This document shows, piece after piece, positions 42,202 to 51,576 of a stretch of DNA of 64,000 bases. Made by a program: the position numbers and the translations under genes. This DNA is from Alphaproteobacteria bacterium (lineage in GTDB: Bacteria > Pseudomonadota > Alphaproteobacteria > Micropepsales > Micropepsaceae). The stretch's first letter is position 1, and every line of letters begins with the position of its first letter. The notes under the pieces are model-generated. The model was not told the origin of the DNA. It did not search any database and worked only from the letters and a program-made list of their open reading frames with translations. The stretch spans positions 434,001 through 498,000 of the forward strand of contig JAFKEU010000005.1 of assembly GCA_017308475.1 (NCBI GenBank), written 5' to 3'.

Positions 42202-43155
42202 CTAACCTTGCTGATCGGCCACCAGCAGGTAGGAATCCCCGTCCCGGCGAACGGCGATGGGCAGAAGCTTGGCGATCGAACGGGCGAAGGCCTCGTTGTC
42301 CCCGACCCTGTATACGCCACTGACTTTGAGATCCGCCACGGAGGATGATACCTCCAGCCTGTCCATGCTGTAGCGGTTCATTTCCTGCACCGCGTCCGCT
42401 AGATTGGTATTTTCGAATACCACCGAGCCGCTCTGCCAGGCCAAGGCCCGGTTCAGATTGGGGCGGTCCCGCCGCTCCATGTCCACCGACGCCACAAGCC
42501 GCTCGCCCGAACGAAGGCGCTCGACCGGGCTGCCCCGTGAGGCCGAAACCGGCGCCACATCGGCCTCTCCGTGGATAAGCAGCACCTGAACTTCTCCGCC
42601 TACGCAGCGAACGTCAAAATTGCACTGGGTAGCGACGATCTTGCGCTGGGCCGCCTCCACGACGAACGGCCGGTTTATGTCTGGCGCAATGCGGAAATTG
42701 ACCTGTCCATAATCAAGACTGGCTGCACGGATTGTGTCGCTGAAATCCACCACCAGTCGCGTCCTGGCATCCAGGAACAGCTGGCTGCCATCATCCAGCG
42801 CGACATGCTTCTGCTCGCCCACGTCCGTCTCATAAACTCTGGCGGATGCCGATCGCCAGAAGGCCAAACTGCCGGCACCCGCCAGCAAGAGTGTGATACC
42901 CGCCATAGCCGCGCGGCGATCGAGTCGCGGGGCGCGCGCGGTGCGCACGCGAGCGAAATCATTGGTGCAATGCACTCCTCCTACCGCGCCCCACATCCGG
43001 TCGACCGCCTCAAAGGCAGTGGCATTGTCGGGACTGGCGGAAAGCCAAATGCGGAAGGCCTCCTCATCGGCGGGGGAGCGGTCGTCGGCATGCAGGCGGG
43101 CCAGCCAGGCCGCTGCCTCGGCCCTCACTTCGGCAGATGGCGGTGCGGAACCCAT
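42202..43155 (-). CDS. FecR-family transmembrane sensor (anti-sigma)
   Basis: A 317-aa FecR protein: cytoplasmic DUF4880 domain (AAAWLARLHADDRSPADEEAFRIWLSASPDNATAFEAVDRMW), one membrane helix (AAMAGITLLLAGAGSLAFW, about residue 100), a periplasmic FecR domain (YETDVGEQKHVALDDGSQLFLDARTRLVVDFSD) and a short C-terminal domain. It relays receptor occupancy to the sigma factor. ATG chosen at 43155 (GGAAGG seven bases before); it overlaps the sigma stop as TAATG, and an alternative ATG is 18 bases upstream. Confidence 0.9.
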   Translation of the reverse strand: MGSAPPSAEVRAEAAAWLARLHADDRSPADEEAFRIWLSASPDNATAFEAVDRMWGAVGGVHCTNDFARVRTARAPRLDRRAAMAGITLLLAGAGSLAFWRSASARVYETDVGEQKHVALDDGSQLFLDARTRLVVDFSDTIRAASLDYGQVNFRIAPDINRPFVVEAAQRKIVATQCNFDVRCVGGEVQVLLIHGEADVAPVSASRGSPVERLRSGERLVASVDMERRDRPNLNRALAWQSGSVVFENTNLADAVQEMNRYSMDRLEVSSSVADLKVSGVYRVGDNEAFARSIAKLLPIAVRRDGDSYLLVADQQG

Positions 43156-43637
43156 TACCAACCTTCCGTCCATTCGGTCAGGAATAGAGCGGCGCGCGCG
43201 ATATGTTTTTCCACTGCGCTCTGGCTGATCCCCAGGCGCAGGGCAATTTCCCGGTACTTCAGATTTTCCAGGCGGTGCATCAGAAAGACTTCCCGGGTGC
43301 GCGGTGTCAGGCGGGTTAGACCCTGCCTGACGCGTTCTAGACGAACGCGCGCGGCCAAAACCTCATCCTGCAACGGACAAATTTCCGCAATGGCGATGTT
43401 GTCGGGCACGGCTCCGGACAAGTGCCGGTCGTGGCGGAAATTGTCGACTCCGATATTCACCGCCGTCCGGACTAGAAAAGCTGGAACATTTTCAACGACA
43501 TGTTCCATGCGGTACTGGATGAGACGCAAGTACGCCGCCTGAAGCAGATCCTCGGCGTCAGTGCGACCCCTGACCCTTTGCCGCACCTGGCGGATCAGCC
43601 GATTCCAGAACTTCCGATCCAGCGCGTCGTCCGACAT
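43155..43637 (-). CDS. ECF sigma factor of the FecI type
   Basis: A 160-aa sigma-70 family ECF factor. Region 2 is seen in the segment DRKFWNRLIRQVRQRVRGRTDAEDLLQAAYLRLIQYRMEHVVENVPAFLVRTAVNIGVDNFRH and region 4 in LTPRTREVFLMHRLENLKYREIALRLGISQSAVEKHIARA. The MSDDALDRKFWN start fits the family; the longer open frame upstream has no support. With the FecR and STN receptor genes it forms a surface-signalling cascade; iron or heme control is usual for the family but not shown here. Confidence 0.92.
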   Translation of the reverse strand: MSDDALDRKFWNRLIRQVRQRVRGRTDAEDLLQAAYLRLIQYRMEHVVENVPAFLVRTAVNIGVDNFRHDRHLSGAVPDNIAIAEICPLQDEVLAARVRLERVRQGLTRLTPRTREVFLMHRLENLKYREIALRLGISQSAVEKHIARAALFLTEWTEGW

Positions 43638-44001
43638 GCTCCCCCGAGCCCGCGCATGGCAGCGCGAAAACGAGCCCCAGATATACAGACCGCAAGTTGT
43701 CAGGGTTTGCAAGAACGCCGAACTGCACAATCGTTCGAATGCCAGGTGACAACGCCGCCCTTGTGCCGGTGCCGAGCCTGCGAAAAGTGCAAACGTTTTT
43801 AATGTGTTACTTGGAGCCGGTGGGGCCTGCAGGGCAACACAGCTCAGATGGCAGTTGCCAGCCAGCGAAGCGCAATGCGCCGCGAGCATGGGCCGCGCGT
43901 TCGGTGTTGGTCAGCAGTCACGTTAGCCGGTGGCGTCGACAGAGGTCTTTACATTTCGCAAGACACGCGCTGAATCTCTACCAGCGAGAGAAGAGCCCGC
44001 T
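43638..44001. other. 364-base divergent region between the sigma factor and phosphofructokinase genes
   Basis: No supported gene; a minus-strand open frame continues from the sigma gene but has no good start. Lower GC than the surrounding genes. Promoters for both flanking genes are expected. No repeat or palindrome stands out. Confidence 0.5.
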
Positions 44002-45228
44002 ATGCCGAACTCCGGTGTCTCCAAGGTGCTGGTCGCCCAGGGAGGTGGCCCGACTGCCGTCATCAATCAGTCGATGGTGGGCGTGGTGCTTGAGGCGCGC
44101 AAATTCCAACAAGTCGAAAGAGTCTATGGCGCGCTTTACGGTATACGCGGTATCGTCGATCAAACTTTCGTCGATCTTACCCAGGAGACGACACAAAACC
44201 TGGAAATGGTCGCCGAAACCCCGTCCTCGGCACTGGGATCCACCCGCGACAAGCCGGATCTCAAATATTGTCAGGCAATTTTCCGCGCATTGAAAGCGCA
44301 TGGGATCGGATACTTTTTCTACATCGGTGGCAACGATAGCGCGGATACCGTGCGAATCGTGGCAGCCGAGGCGCGAGTTGCCGGCTATCCTCTGCGCTCG
44401 ATCCATATCCCCAAGACGATAGATAACGACCTCGTCGGAAACGATCATACGCCGGGGTTTCCTTCGGCCGCGCGGTTCGTCGCGCAGGCATTCATGGGGA
44501 TCAATCTCGACAACCGGGCACTCCCTGGAGTCTATCTCGGCGCCGTTATGGGGCGTCATGCCGGCTTCCTCACTGCAGCGGCGACAATCGGCAGAAAATT
44601 CGCGGACGACGGTCCGCACCTCGTCTACCTGCCCGAGCGGGCGTTCGAGATTGATCGGTTCCTCTCCAGCGTAAAGGCTACCGCGGACAAATATGGTCGT
44701 TGCGTGGTGGCGCTATCGGAAGGCATTTGCGACAATCAGCATGTCCCCATAGCTAATCTACTCGCCTCCACCGTCGAGAAGGACGCCCACGGGAACGTCT
44801 ATCTCGGCGGTGGCCCGCTGGCTGACCATCTCGCCAAGCTCGTAAAGGAGAAGCTCGGATATAAACGCGTGCGCGCCGATACCCTGGGATATCTGCAGCG
44901 CAGCTTTGTCGGCTGTGTCTCCGACGTCGATCAACGCGAAGCGCGAGAGGTAGGCGAAAAAGCGGTGCAATTTGCGCTCTGGGGCGATCGCGACGGTTCA
45001 ATTACCATCCACCGCACTGGCGACTACTTCGTCGAATACCGCCTCACGCCCTTGGACGAGGTGGCCGGAAAGACCAAGACGATGCCTGACGAATTCATCG
45101 ACGGGGCGGGTTGGGATGTAACCGATGCTTTTCGGGGCTATCTGCGGCCGCTTCTGGGCAAGGGCATGTCCGACGCCGGCCGTCTGCGCCATAGTGCCGT
45201 TCCCAAGATTGTCGATCAGGGCGATTGA
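44002..45228 (+). CDS. 6-phosphofructokinase, probably PPi-dependent
   Basis: A 408-aa phosphofructokinase. Motifs in order: QGGGPTAVINQS near residue 15, YIGGNDSADTV near residue 105, IPKTIDNDLVGNDHTPGF near residue 140 and YLGAVMGRHAGFLTAAATIG near residue 185. The GGNDS sequence in place of the ATP-type GGDGS points to the pyrophosphate-dependent group (family knowledge). GAGAGAAG precedes the ATG. It stands alone; a glycolytic or gluconeogenic role is likely. Its codon usage and lower GC differ slightly from the neighbours. Confidence 0.88.
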   Translation: MPNSGVSKVLVAQGGGPTAVINQSMVGVVLEARKFQQVERVYGALYGIRGIVDQTFVDLTQETTQNLEMVAETPSSALGSTRDKPDLKYCQAIFRALKAHGIGYFFYIGGNDSADTVRIVAAEARVAGYPLRSIHIPKTIDNDLVGNDHTPGFPSAARFVAQAFMGINLDNRALPGVYLGAVMGRHAGFLTAAATIGRKFADDGPHLVYLPERAFEIDRFLSSVKATADKYGRCVVALSEGICDNQHVPIANLLASTVEKDAHGNVYLGGGPLADHLAKLVKEKLGYKRVRADTLGYLQRSFVGCVSDVDQREAREVGEKAVQFALWGDRDGSITIHRTGDYFVEYRLTPLDEVAGKTKTMPDEFIDGAGWDVTDAFRGYLRPLLGKGMSDAGRLRHSAVPKIVDQGD

Positions 45229-45662
45229 TGTCTGCTCGCCTCCCGCTCTGTCGGGTCGTCACAGCCAGAACACCGATTTCCTTCATGGGTTGCGCATCAT
45301 AGAGCGCGCCCGACCACTTACGTGTCCCGGCCCATAGCGTCATTCGCGAGGCCGCGCGATTCCAAGTGCGATGAAGGCCATTGCCATCATCAGCAACGGC
45401 TGGAGGGAGCGTGTCGCGCCAGCGTCGCATCACGCACCAAGTCCCCATGCACAAGAATGGGGAGACGAGTACACGGAGTTCCCTTTTGCGGCGCAACAAG
45501 TTTGAATTGTGCCCGCGCGGCATCGCTGCGCTCTCATCTGTTGAGAGAGCGAGATGCTCTCCGTTTTGACACTGCCCGGAATGCGAGCCCAAGCTTTTCG
45601 AACATGGTCGCGAGCAACTCGCTGGATGACCTACGAAAAAAAATGTTCGAAGGGGAAGCGTC
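45229..45662. other. 434-base upstream region of the second TonB receptor
   Basis: No credible gene; an ORF at 45322-45666 has a non-protein-like composition. The region is AT-richer and holds the palindrome at 45531-45547. The receptor ribosome-binding site AGGGGAAG is at its end. Confidence 0.6.
45531..45547. promoter_or_regulatory. candidate operator palindrome CTCTCA-N5-TGAGAG (site 1)
   Basis: CTCTCA-TCTGT-TGAGAG, perfect 6-base arms, 116 bases before the TonB receptor start. The same arms and spacing occur upstream of the dehydrogenase-aldolase operon (53641-53657). The nearby IclR-family gene is the obvious candidate for the binding protein, but this is inference. Confidence 0.6.
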
Positions 45663-48566
45663 ATGACCAAACTTTCGCAGCAACTCAAGCTCGGCGGTTC
45701 AACCTTGGCATTGGTCGCGGTCGCGACGATAACGCCGGCATCGGCCCAGCCGGCAGGTGCGCCGGAAGCGGTGGAATCAGTTACCGTGACTGGCACCAAT
45801 ATCCGCGGCGTTGCCCCCGTTGGTTCCAACCTTATCACCATCGGCCCTGCCGACATCCAGGCGACCGGCGGCCAGACGATGGATGAAGTGCTCAAGAAAA
45901 TGCCGGCGCTGTCCGACGCCGGTCAGGTCGGCCAGGGCATTCACAACAGCACCTATTTCTCTCCCAACATTCATCAGCTGGGCGCAAGTTCCAGCAGTTC
46001 CACGCTCGTTGTGCTCGACGGGATGCGCGTCCCGCTCGGCGGCACTGTCCATTCGCAGCCCGATCCCAGCATCGTACCGGCCAATGCAATCCAGCGCGTC
46101 GATGTGCTCGCTGACGGATCGTCCTCGATCTACGGTTCGGATGCGGTCGCCGGCGTCGTCAACCTCATCACCCGCAAATCGTTCGACGGCCTGGAAATCA
46201 ACGCTTCAGGCGGCTACGCGGACAATTACAACAAGTGGAACGGAAGCCTGTTGTGGGGATATAATTGGGATGGCGGCAACGCAATGATCGCCTATCAGCA
46301 CTCGTATGCGAGTTCAATCGACAACGTCACGCGGCAGCCGGCGAGTTTCGATTTCCGTCCCCTGGGCGGCACCAACCAGAACAGCTTCAACTGCTCGCCG
46401 GCGTCGTTGCAGCCCAGTGGAAGCGCAAGCATATATCTGCCGCCGGGCTATACGACGTCGGTAACGAGCGCGGCGGCAAACGCGCCGTGCAACATTCTCG
46501 ACGGAAACTATCTGCCCAAGGAGAAGCGCGACAACGCGCTTGCCAAGCTGACTCAAACCTTCGGGAATTTCACCCTGTCAGCCACCATGATTTATGCGAT
46601 CCGCAACGACACGTCATTCAGCGAATCCGGCTCCATCACTGGCACCGCTTTCGGCCCCGGTTACGCCAACCCCGGCCAGGTCAACCCTTTCTTTCAGAAT
46701 CCGCCCGGCGTGGCTTCGAACAAGCAGACGGTTCGCTACAACCTGAAGGGCCTCTTGCCCCGCAGTCTGTCGCGGAATGGCGCCAACGACATCTATGCCC
46801 ATGTCAGCGGCAGCTACAACGTCAATGACGACTGGACGATCGATGCTGATTTCGTCGCCGGCCAGGATGCATCGGTTGATTGGACGTACAACGGCTTTTG
46901 CGCAAGCTGCGCCTATCTCGCGCTGAACGGCACCGTCAATACCGCCGGAAATACCACCACGCCCGCGGTCGTCGGCACAACTCTGGTGCCCCTGAATCTT
47001 CCCCTCACCCCCGAGAATGCGCTGGACGTGTGGAACCCTGCCGCGACCAACAAGACTTCGGCTGCCACGCGCGCGCGCATCGCCTCCTATGACCACGGCT
47101 CAACCGCCGACAACGCCTTTGTGCAATATCGGCTCTCGGCCAGCGGTACGCTTTTCCAGGGTCCTGCCGGCCCGGTCAAGCTGGCCCTGGGAGCCGAAGT
47201 CTATGCCAACAGCCTTGTCCAGAACGTCACCAAGACCAACGGAACGGGCCCGGCGGTTTATGGGTCCGGATTCGAAGATTTTCATTACGGCCGTGTGGTG
47301 CAGTCGGTCTATTCCGAAATCAATATTCCGATGATTTCGCCCGATATGGATGTGCCGCTCGCACAGAATGTCGTGATCGATATCTCCGGCCGATACGACA
47401 AGTACAGCGACGTCGGCTCCACGGCCAATCCGAAGTTCGCGATGGATTGGACGGTGATGGACGGGTTCAAGCTGCGTGGCAGCTATTCCACCTCATTCGT
47501 GGCGCCGCAACTCGACAGTATCGGCGATCCCAGAAAGGGCTACCGCGCATCCTATGCAAGCGCGGGAGGCACGACCGGCCACGTCGTCTTCCCGACCAGC
47601 CTCTATCCGGCGGCGGCGGGGGTGCTGCCGGGCTGTGCGGCAAACGCGGTTACCTGCGAGGTTGGCGGCGGTACCGGCCTGGACGGGTTCCAGGAGATTT
47701 CGGGCATCGGGCCCAGCGCCAAGCCGCAGCATGGCAACGGCTATACCGTCGGTTTCGACCTGGCCCCGGATTTTCTGCCGGGCTTCGTGGCCAACGTCAC
47801 GCTGTTCAATGCGGCGTTCAAGGGGGCGGTTACATCGGCAAACGTCAACGTCTATGCAAATGTGGCATCGCTCAACAAATACTTCCTCGTCTGCCCGACA
47901 GGATGCAGCCAGGCTCTCGTCAATACCTATGCGGGGCCGTTCCCCACGCTGACCAGCCCACTTCCGTCTACTGTTTACTACATCTACTCACATGACCAGG
48001 CCAACATCGAGAATCTCACCGCACAGGGGCTTGATATCAGTGCGACCTATGATTTCGATACCGATTTCGGCCATTTCAGGATCGGAGAGTTTGCCACCGA
48101 TTTCCTGAAATACACGATTTCGTTCGGGTACCCGGTGGCCGGCCCCACCTACAGCCTGCTCAACACCACGGGCCAGACGTCGCAATTCCCCGAGATCAAA
48201 TGGCACTCGCGTACGAACCTGGGATGGTCCATGGGCGGTCTGTCGCTCGATCTCTTCATGAACTATACCGGCAGCTACCACGATTGGGACGCCCCTGCCA
48301 CGCCCATCCTTCATGACGCCAACGGCAATCCAACCGGCGGCGGCGATGTTGTGGATTCCTATACCACCTTCGACCTGCACGCGTCCTACGACATCCCGGA
48401 CGGGTTCCTTTCCGGAAACCAGATCTATATCGACGGGAACAACATCTTTGATAGTCACCCGCCGTTCTACAATTCGCATGGGCAGTACGAGATCACCGGT
48501 ACAAATGATCTTGTTTCCAATCTCATCGGGCGTCTGATGACGTTGGGCATAAGAGTCAAATTCTAA
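45663..48566 (+). CDS. TonB-dependent receptor
   Basis: A 967-aa outer membrane receptor without an STN domain. Signal peptide (cleavage after PASA, about residue 28), TonB-box-like region ESVTVTGTNIRG, plug with TGGQTMDEVLKKMPALSDAGQ and NAIQRVDVLADGSSSIYGSDAVAGVVNLITRKS, then a large beta-barrel ending in LGIRVKF. The substrate is unknown; the linked aldolase, dehydrogenase and periplasmic propeller genes suggest an organic carbon source. AGGGGAAG precedes the ATG; a strong terminator follows. Confidence 0.92.
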   Translation: MTKLSQQLKLGGSTLALVAVATITPASAQPAGAPEAVESVTVTGTNIRGVAPVGSNLITIGPADIQATGGQTMDEVLKKMPALSDAGQVGQGIHNSTYFSPNIHQLGASSSSSTLVVLDGMRVPLGGTVHSQPDPSIVPANAIQRVDVLADGSSSIYGSDAVAGVVNLITRKSFDGLEINASGGYADNYNKWNGSLLWGYNWDGGNAMIAYQHSYASSIDNVTRQPASFDFRPLGGTNQNSFNCSPASLQPSGSASIYLPPGYTTSVTSAAANAPCNILDGNYLPKEKRDNALAKLTQTFGNFTLSATMIYAIRNDTSFSESGSITGTAFGPGYANPGQVNPFFQNPPGVASNKQTVRYNLKGLLPRSLSRNGANDIYAHVSGSYNVNDDWTIDADFVAGQDASVDWTYNGFCASCAYLALNGTVNTAGNTTTPAVVGTTLVPLNLPLTPENALDVWNPAATNKTSAATRARIASYDHGSTADNAFVQYRLSASGTLFQGPAGPVKLALGAEVYANSLVQNVTKTNGTGPAVYGSGFEDFHYGRVVQSVYSEINIPMISPDMDVPLAQNVVIDISGRYDKYSDVGSTANPKFAMDWTVMDGFKLRGSYSTSFVAPQLDSIGDPRKGYRASYASAGGTTGHVVFPTSLYPAAAGVLPGCAANAVTCEVGGGTGLDGFQEISGIGPSAKPQHGNGYTVGFDLAPDFLPGFVANVTLFNAAFKGAVTSANVNVYANVASLNKYFLVCPTGCSQALVNTYAGPFPTLTSPLPSTVYYIYSHDQANIENLTAQGLDISATYDFDTDFGHFRIGEFATDFLKYTISFGYPVAGPTYSLLNTTGQTSQFPEIKWHSRTNLGWSMGGLSLDLFMNYTGSYHDWDAPATPILHDANGNPTGGGDVVDSYTTFDLHASYDIPDGFLSGNQIYIDGNNIFDSHPPFYNSHGQYEITGTNDLVSNLIGRLMTLGIRVKF

Positions 48567-48591
48567 ATCCTGCCCCGCGATGGGCAGGGCA

Positions 48592-48632
48592 GCCTCCCGG
48601 CGCACCCCCCTCTTTGCCGGGAGGCATTTTTT
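48592..48632 (+). terminator. intrinsic terminator of the TonB receptor gene
   Basis: GCCTCCCGGC/GCCGGGAGGC, a 10-bp perfect stem, followed by ATTTTTTCG. It separates the receptor from the propeller genes, which therefore have their own promoter. Confidence 0.85.
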
Positions 48633-48691
48633 CGCGCCGGGAGCCGCCGGCAAACTTTTTGCTTTGCAGCAAGAAACTGCGCGGTTGCAAA

Positions 48692-48704
48692 CTCACCTGA
48701 TGAG
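48692..48704. promoter_or_regulatory. possible weaker third operator (CTCA-N5-TGAG)
   Basis: CTCACCTGATGAG keeps the inner four bases of each arm and the N5 spacing of the palindromes at 45531 and 53641, and lies about 90 bases before the first propeller gene. A short site, so chance is possible. Confidence 0.35.
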
Positions 48705-48794
48705 ATGCCCTCGCCGGGATCGGCTTTGAAAAAGCCGGAAGCTGGCGCAGCATCGGGGGCAACGGGGCCCGAACAGGGATTGGGGACAAGGATC

Positions 48795-49691
48795 ATGAAA
48801 ACCAGCAGAAGGTCGCTTCTGGCATACAGTCTGGGCGCTGTTGCGCTGGCCGCCAATTCCGCCATGGCCGAGAGGCCCGGGCGGATCACCTATGGTCCGC
48901 AGCGGCGGGCCGTTCCGCATGGCATGGTCAAGACCACGCGCCTGTTCAAGGCGCCGCCTGGCTACGTCAACGCGCTGGCCGTGGCGCCGCAGGGGCTATG
49001 GCTGGGCCAGCAGAAGCTATCGGGACGCGCCGCCCGGCAATATCACCTGCCGGACCCCAAGGATTTGCGCGAAGCGGCGTGGCTTGTGGACTGGAGCGGC
49101 AAACTGCTGAAGACGGTCGAAACCAATTCGCGCAACACTTCCGGCATGGCCTATGGAGACGGATGCGTCTGGATGATGGCGAACCAGGAGCCGGAAGGCT
49201 GCTTCCAGCACGATATGAGCGGGCGGCAGATCAGCCACCGGCAGATTCCGCTGGGCCTGCCCGGACAGGATGGCGGCGGCAGCCATGGCGCCCAATGGCA
49301 CAATGGCAAGCTGTGGATCGTCGCCAACCGTCCGCGACTTTTGCTGCGCGTCGATCCGAAAAGCTGGGCCCCCGAGGTCGCCATTCCCATCCACGTTACG
49401 GCGGAGAAGCCGCGCTGGCACGACATGACCTTTGATGCCGAAGGCAACATCTGGCAGGTCACCGGCAACGATAGCAAGAGCTACAGGGAAGGCAGGCCCG
49501 GCCTGGTCAAATACGATGGCAAGACGGGCGCTGTGATGGCCACCTATGATTTCGCGTCGGGCAGCTGTGATCCCCACGGGCTGGAATTCCACAACGGCAC
49601 GCTGATCAGCTGCGATGCCGGCATCCATCCGGGTTGGCCCAATGGAGACAGCCCGCATGCCGGCTGGGTGTTCAAGATCGAAATGGCCTGA
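48795..49691 (+). CDS. Tat-exported beta-propeller protein
   Basis: A 298-aa secreted protein. The N-terminus MKTSRRSLLAYSLGAVALAANSAMA is a twin-arginine-type signal (SRRSLLA). The mature part consists of repeated short beta units with NTSGMAYGDGCVWMMANQ, GAQWHNGKLWIVANRP and GNIWQVTGND, as in Vgb/SMP-30-like six-bladed propellers. Such folds act as lactonases, hydrolases or binding proteins; catalytic residues cannot be assigned. It is 25 bases before a related propeller gene. Confidence 0.8.
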   Translation: MKTSRRSLLAYSLGAVALAANSAMAERPGRITYGPQRRAVPHGMVKTTRLFKAPPGYVNALAVAPQGLWLGQQKLSGRAARQYHLPDPKDLREAAWLVDWSGKLLKTVETNSRNTSGMAYGDGCVWMMANQEPEGCFQHDMSGRQISHRQIPLGLPGQDGGGSHGAQWHNGKLWIVANRPRLLLRVDPKSWAPEVAIPIHVTAEKPRWHDMTFDAEGNIWQVTGNDSKSYREGRPGLVKYDGKTGAVMATYDFASGSCDPHGLEFHNGTLISCDAGIHPGWPNGDSPHAGWVFKIEMA

Positions 49692-49716
49692 AAAAACAAG
49701 TCAGGGAGTGAACCAA

Positions 49717-50652
49717 ATGCTCGAGAGACGCAATTTCCTGAAGCTGGCAGCGGCGGCGCCTGCCGCGGCCGCCGCTCCGGCGCTGGCACAGCCCGCCCGT
49801 CCCTCCTGCCTGCCAGGCTGGTCGTCCATTCCGTCGCGGCCTGCCAGCAAGATCGAGGTGCTCTACAAGACCAAGCACGGCCAGCCCAATGGCCTGGCGC
49901 TGGCCAGCACGCCGGGGCAGATGTGGGTTCTCGACCAGGGCGCCCAGCACTGGGTCACGCTGATCAACATCAAGGACGGCTCGACGGTGCGCGAATTCCA
50001 GGCCGATGTGGTGGGCCCGTCCGGTCTGGTCCAGGACGGCAACACGATGTGGATCACTTCCACCCACAATTCGATCATCGTGCATTGTGACCTGAACGGC
50101 AAAACCATAGCCAAGTATGTGACACCCGGGGCGGGGCGCATTTATGAGCGCGAGGACGACCCGCCCGCGCGCCGCAGCCCGCTCAAGCCGGCCTGGCCGG
50201 ACATGAAGCGCGGCATCGGCCCGGCCATGACCGGCAATGTCGGCAACAATACCGGCAAGGGCCTGCCTCCCGGCCAGCTGCCATTGGATGCGGAAGAAGG
50301 CTCGGGCGGTACAGGTGCGCACGCGATCCTGGTGGACGGCGATTATCTGATCTATGCCTGTCCGCCCGCGCGCCAAATCTTTACTGTCAACAAGAAGACC
50401 TGGAAGGTGAAGGCCTCATGGCCAGTGCCCGGCAACCGCACCCACGGCATGAGCTGGGGCAAGGACAGGTCGACCATCTGGTCGTCGGATTCCAATCTCA
50501 ACTGCTTCTTCCGGCACGATGCCGAAACGGGCAACATCCATGAGCGCGTCCAGCTTCCGTCCGACTCGCCGGTGATCCACGGCGCCAAGTTGGTGGGCGA
50601 CGACATGTATTTCTGCGACGATATGGGCTGGATGGCACGGTTCAGAATCTGA
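49717..50652 (+). CDS. Tat-exported beta-propeller protein (second)
   Basis: A 311-aa protein with a clear Tat signal: ERRNFLKLAAAAPAAAAAPALA. The mature part has propeller-like units such as GQPNGLALASTPGQMWVLDQG, GPSGLVQDGNTMWITSTHNSIIVHCD, HAILVDGDYLIYACPPARQIF and HGMSWGKDRSTIWSSDSNLN. AGGGAG precedes the ATG. The pair probably shares one transcript and may act in the periplasm on the compound taken up by the upstream receptor; function not proven. Confidence 0.82.
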   Translation: MLERRNFLKLAAAAPAAAAAPALAQPARPSCLPGWSSIPSRPASKIEVLYKTKHGQPNGLALASTPGQMWVLDQGAQHWVTLINIKDGSTVREFQADVVGPSGLVQDGNTMWITSTHNSIIVHCDLNGKTIAKYVTPGAGRIYEREDDPPARRSPLKPAWPDMKRGIGPAMTGNVGNNTGKGLPPGQLPLDAEEGSGGTGAHAILVDGDYLIYACPPARQIFTVNKKTWKVKASWPVPGNRTHGMSWGKDRSTIWSSDSNLNCFFRHDAETGNIHERVQLPSDSPVIHGAKLVGDDMYFCDDMGWMARFRI

Positions 50653-50725
50653 GCCGCGCGGGATTTCCGCCGTTCTGGGCCGCGCCGGGACGCCGTCCAC
50701 TTGCGGGCGGCCCCTCATTTGTTTT

Positions 50726-51547
50726 TCAGCCGAGCATGATCAGTTCAGTGGGAGCGGGGCCGCGACGCCGGATACGGCCGAGATCCGGGTCGGGCGGAAA
50801 GACCCGGCACTCCAGCAGCCGGACGGCGGCGATCAAAGCGCCCCGCACTTCGCCTTGGCGATCTTCGGTCATGCGTTCGGCATGATCGGTTGCCGACATC
50901 GATGCGATAGTGCGGCCTTCGCTGTCGTGGATCGGCACGGCCAGGCAGCGCATGTCGGGCCGGATCTCGCAATTATCCAACGCGTAGCCGCACTTCCTCA
51001 CCCGGTCCAGTTCCATGCGGAGCTGCATGCGGCTGGTGATGGTGTGCGGAGTCAGCGCCACAAGGTCGCCATCCAGGATGATGGCGTCCAGTTCTTCAAG
51101 CGGCAACGCCGCGAGCAACACTTTGCCCAGGCCTGAGCAATAGGCCTCAAGCTGCGCACCGGGCCTGGTATGCGGTGACAGCGAGGTCGGCGTGCAGACC
51201 TTGGCGATATAGGTGACCATGCCGCCTTCCAGCAGCCCGATGTGGACTGTCAGATCGAGCCGCTGGGCGACCTCAGTGATCAGGTCCAGGCTGGCTTCGC
51301 GCAGCAGATCGCCAATTGCCACGTTGCGCGACAGCGACACCAGCAGCATACCCGGCCGGTAACGTCCCCGTGGCCCGCGCACCACAGCGCCGATCTGTTC
51401 CAGCGTTTGCAGAAGGCGGTAGCCGGAGGCTTCCGGCAACCTCGCCCGACGGCTGAGCTCACTGCTGGTGAGCCATTCGTCCCGGTCGCGAAAGCACTTC
51501 AGAACTGCGAACGCTTTCAAAACGGACTGGTTCTTGGGCGTTGCCAT
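50726..51547 (-). CDS. IclR-family transcriptional regulator
   Basis: A 273-aa IclR regulator: N-terminal winged helix (SVLKAFAVLKCFRDRDEWLTSSELSRRARLPEASGYRLLQTLEQIGAVVRG, about residues 8-60) and a C-terminal effector domain with LLEGGMVTYIAKVCTPTSLSPHTRPGAQLEAYCSGLGKVLLAALP and the final AVPIHDSEGRTIASMSAT. IclR proteins usually bind short organic acids or aromatic intermediates. It is transcribed against the propeller genes and towards them, 29 bases before the aldolase gene's 3' end, in the same direction as that operon. Confidence 0.93.
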   Translation of the reverse strand: MATPKNQSVLKAFAVLKCFRDRDEWLTSSELSRRARLPEASGYRLLQTLEQIGAVVRGPRGRYRPGMLLVSLSRNVAIGDLLREASLDLITEVAQRLDLTVHIGLLEGGMVTYIAKVCTPTSLSPHTRPGAQLEAYCSGLGKVLLAALPLEELDAIILDGDLVALTPHTITSRMQLRMELDRVRKCGYALDNCEIRPDMRCLAVPIHDSEGRTIASMSATDHAERMTEDRQGEVRGALIAAVRLLECRVFPPDPDLGRIRRRGPAPTELIMLG

Positions 51548-51576
51548 GGTTGTCCCCTCCCGCCTATTGGTTATTG

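Noticed and set aside
38790-42348. Several plus-strand ORFs opposite the STN receptor
   Set aside because: Antisense shadows of a coding region with clear receptor domains.
45322-45666. 114-aa ORF before the TonB receptor
   Set aside because: No ribosome-binding site, atypical composition, overlaps the receptor start and the candidate operator.
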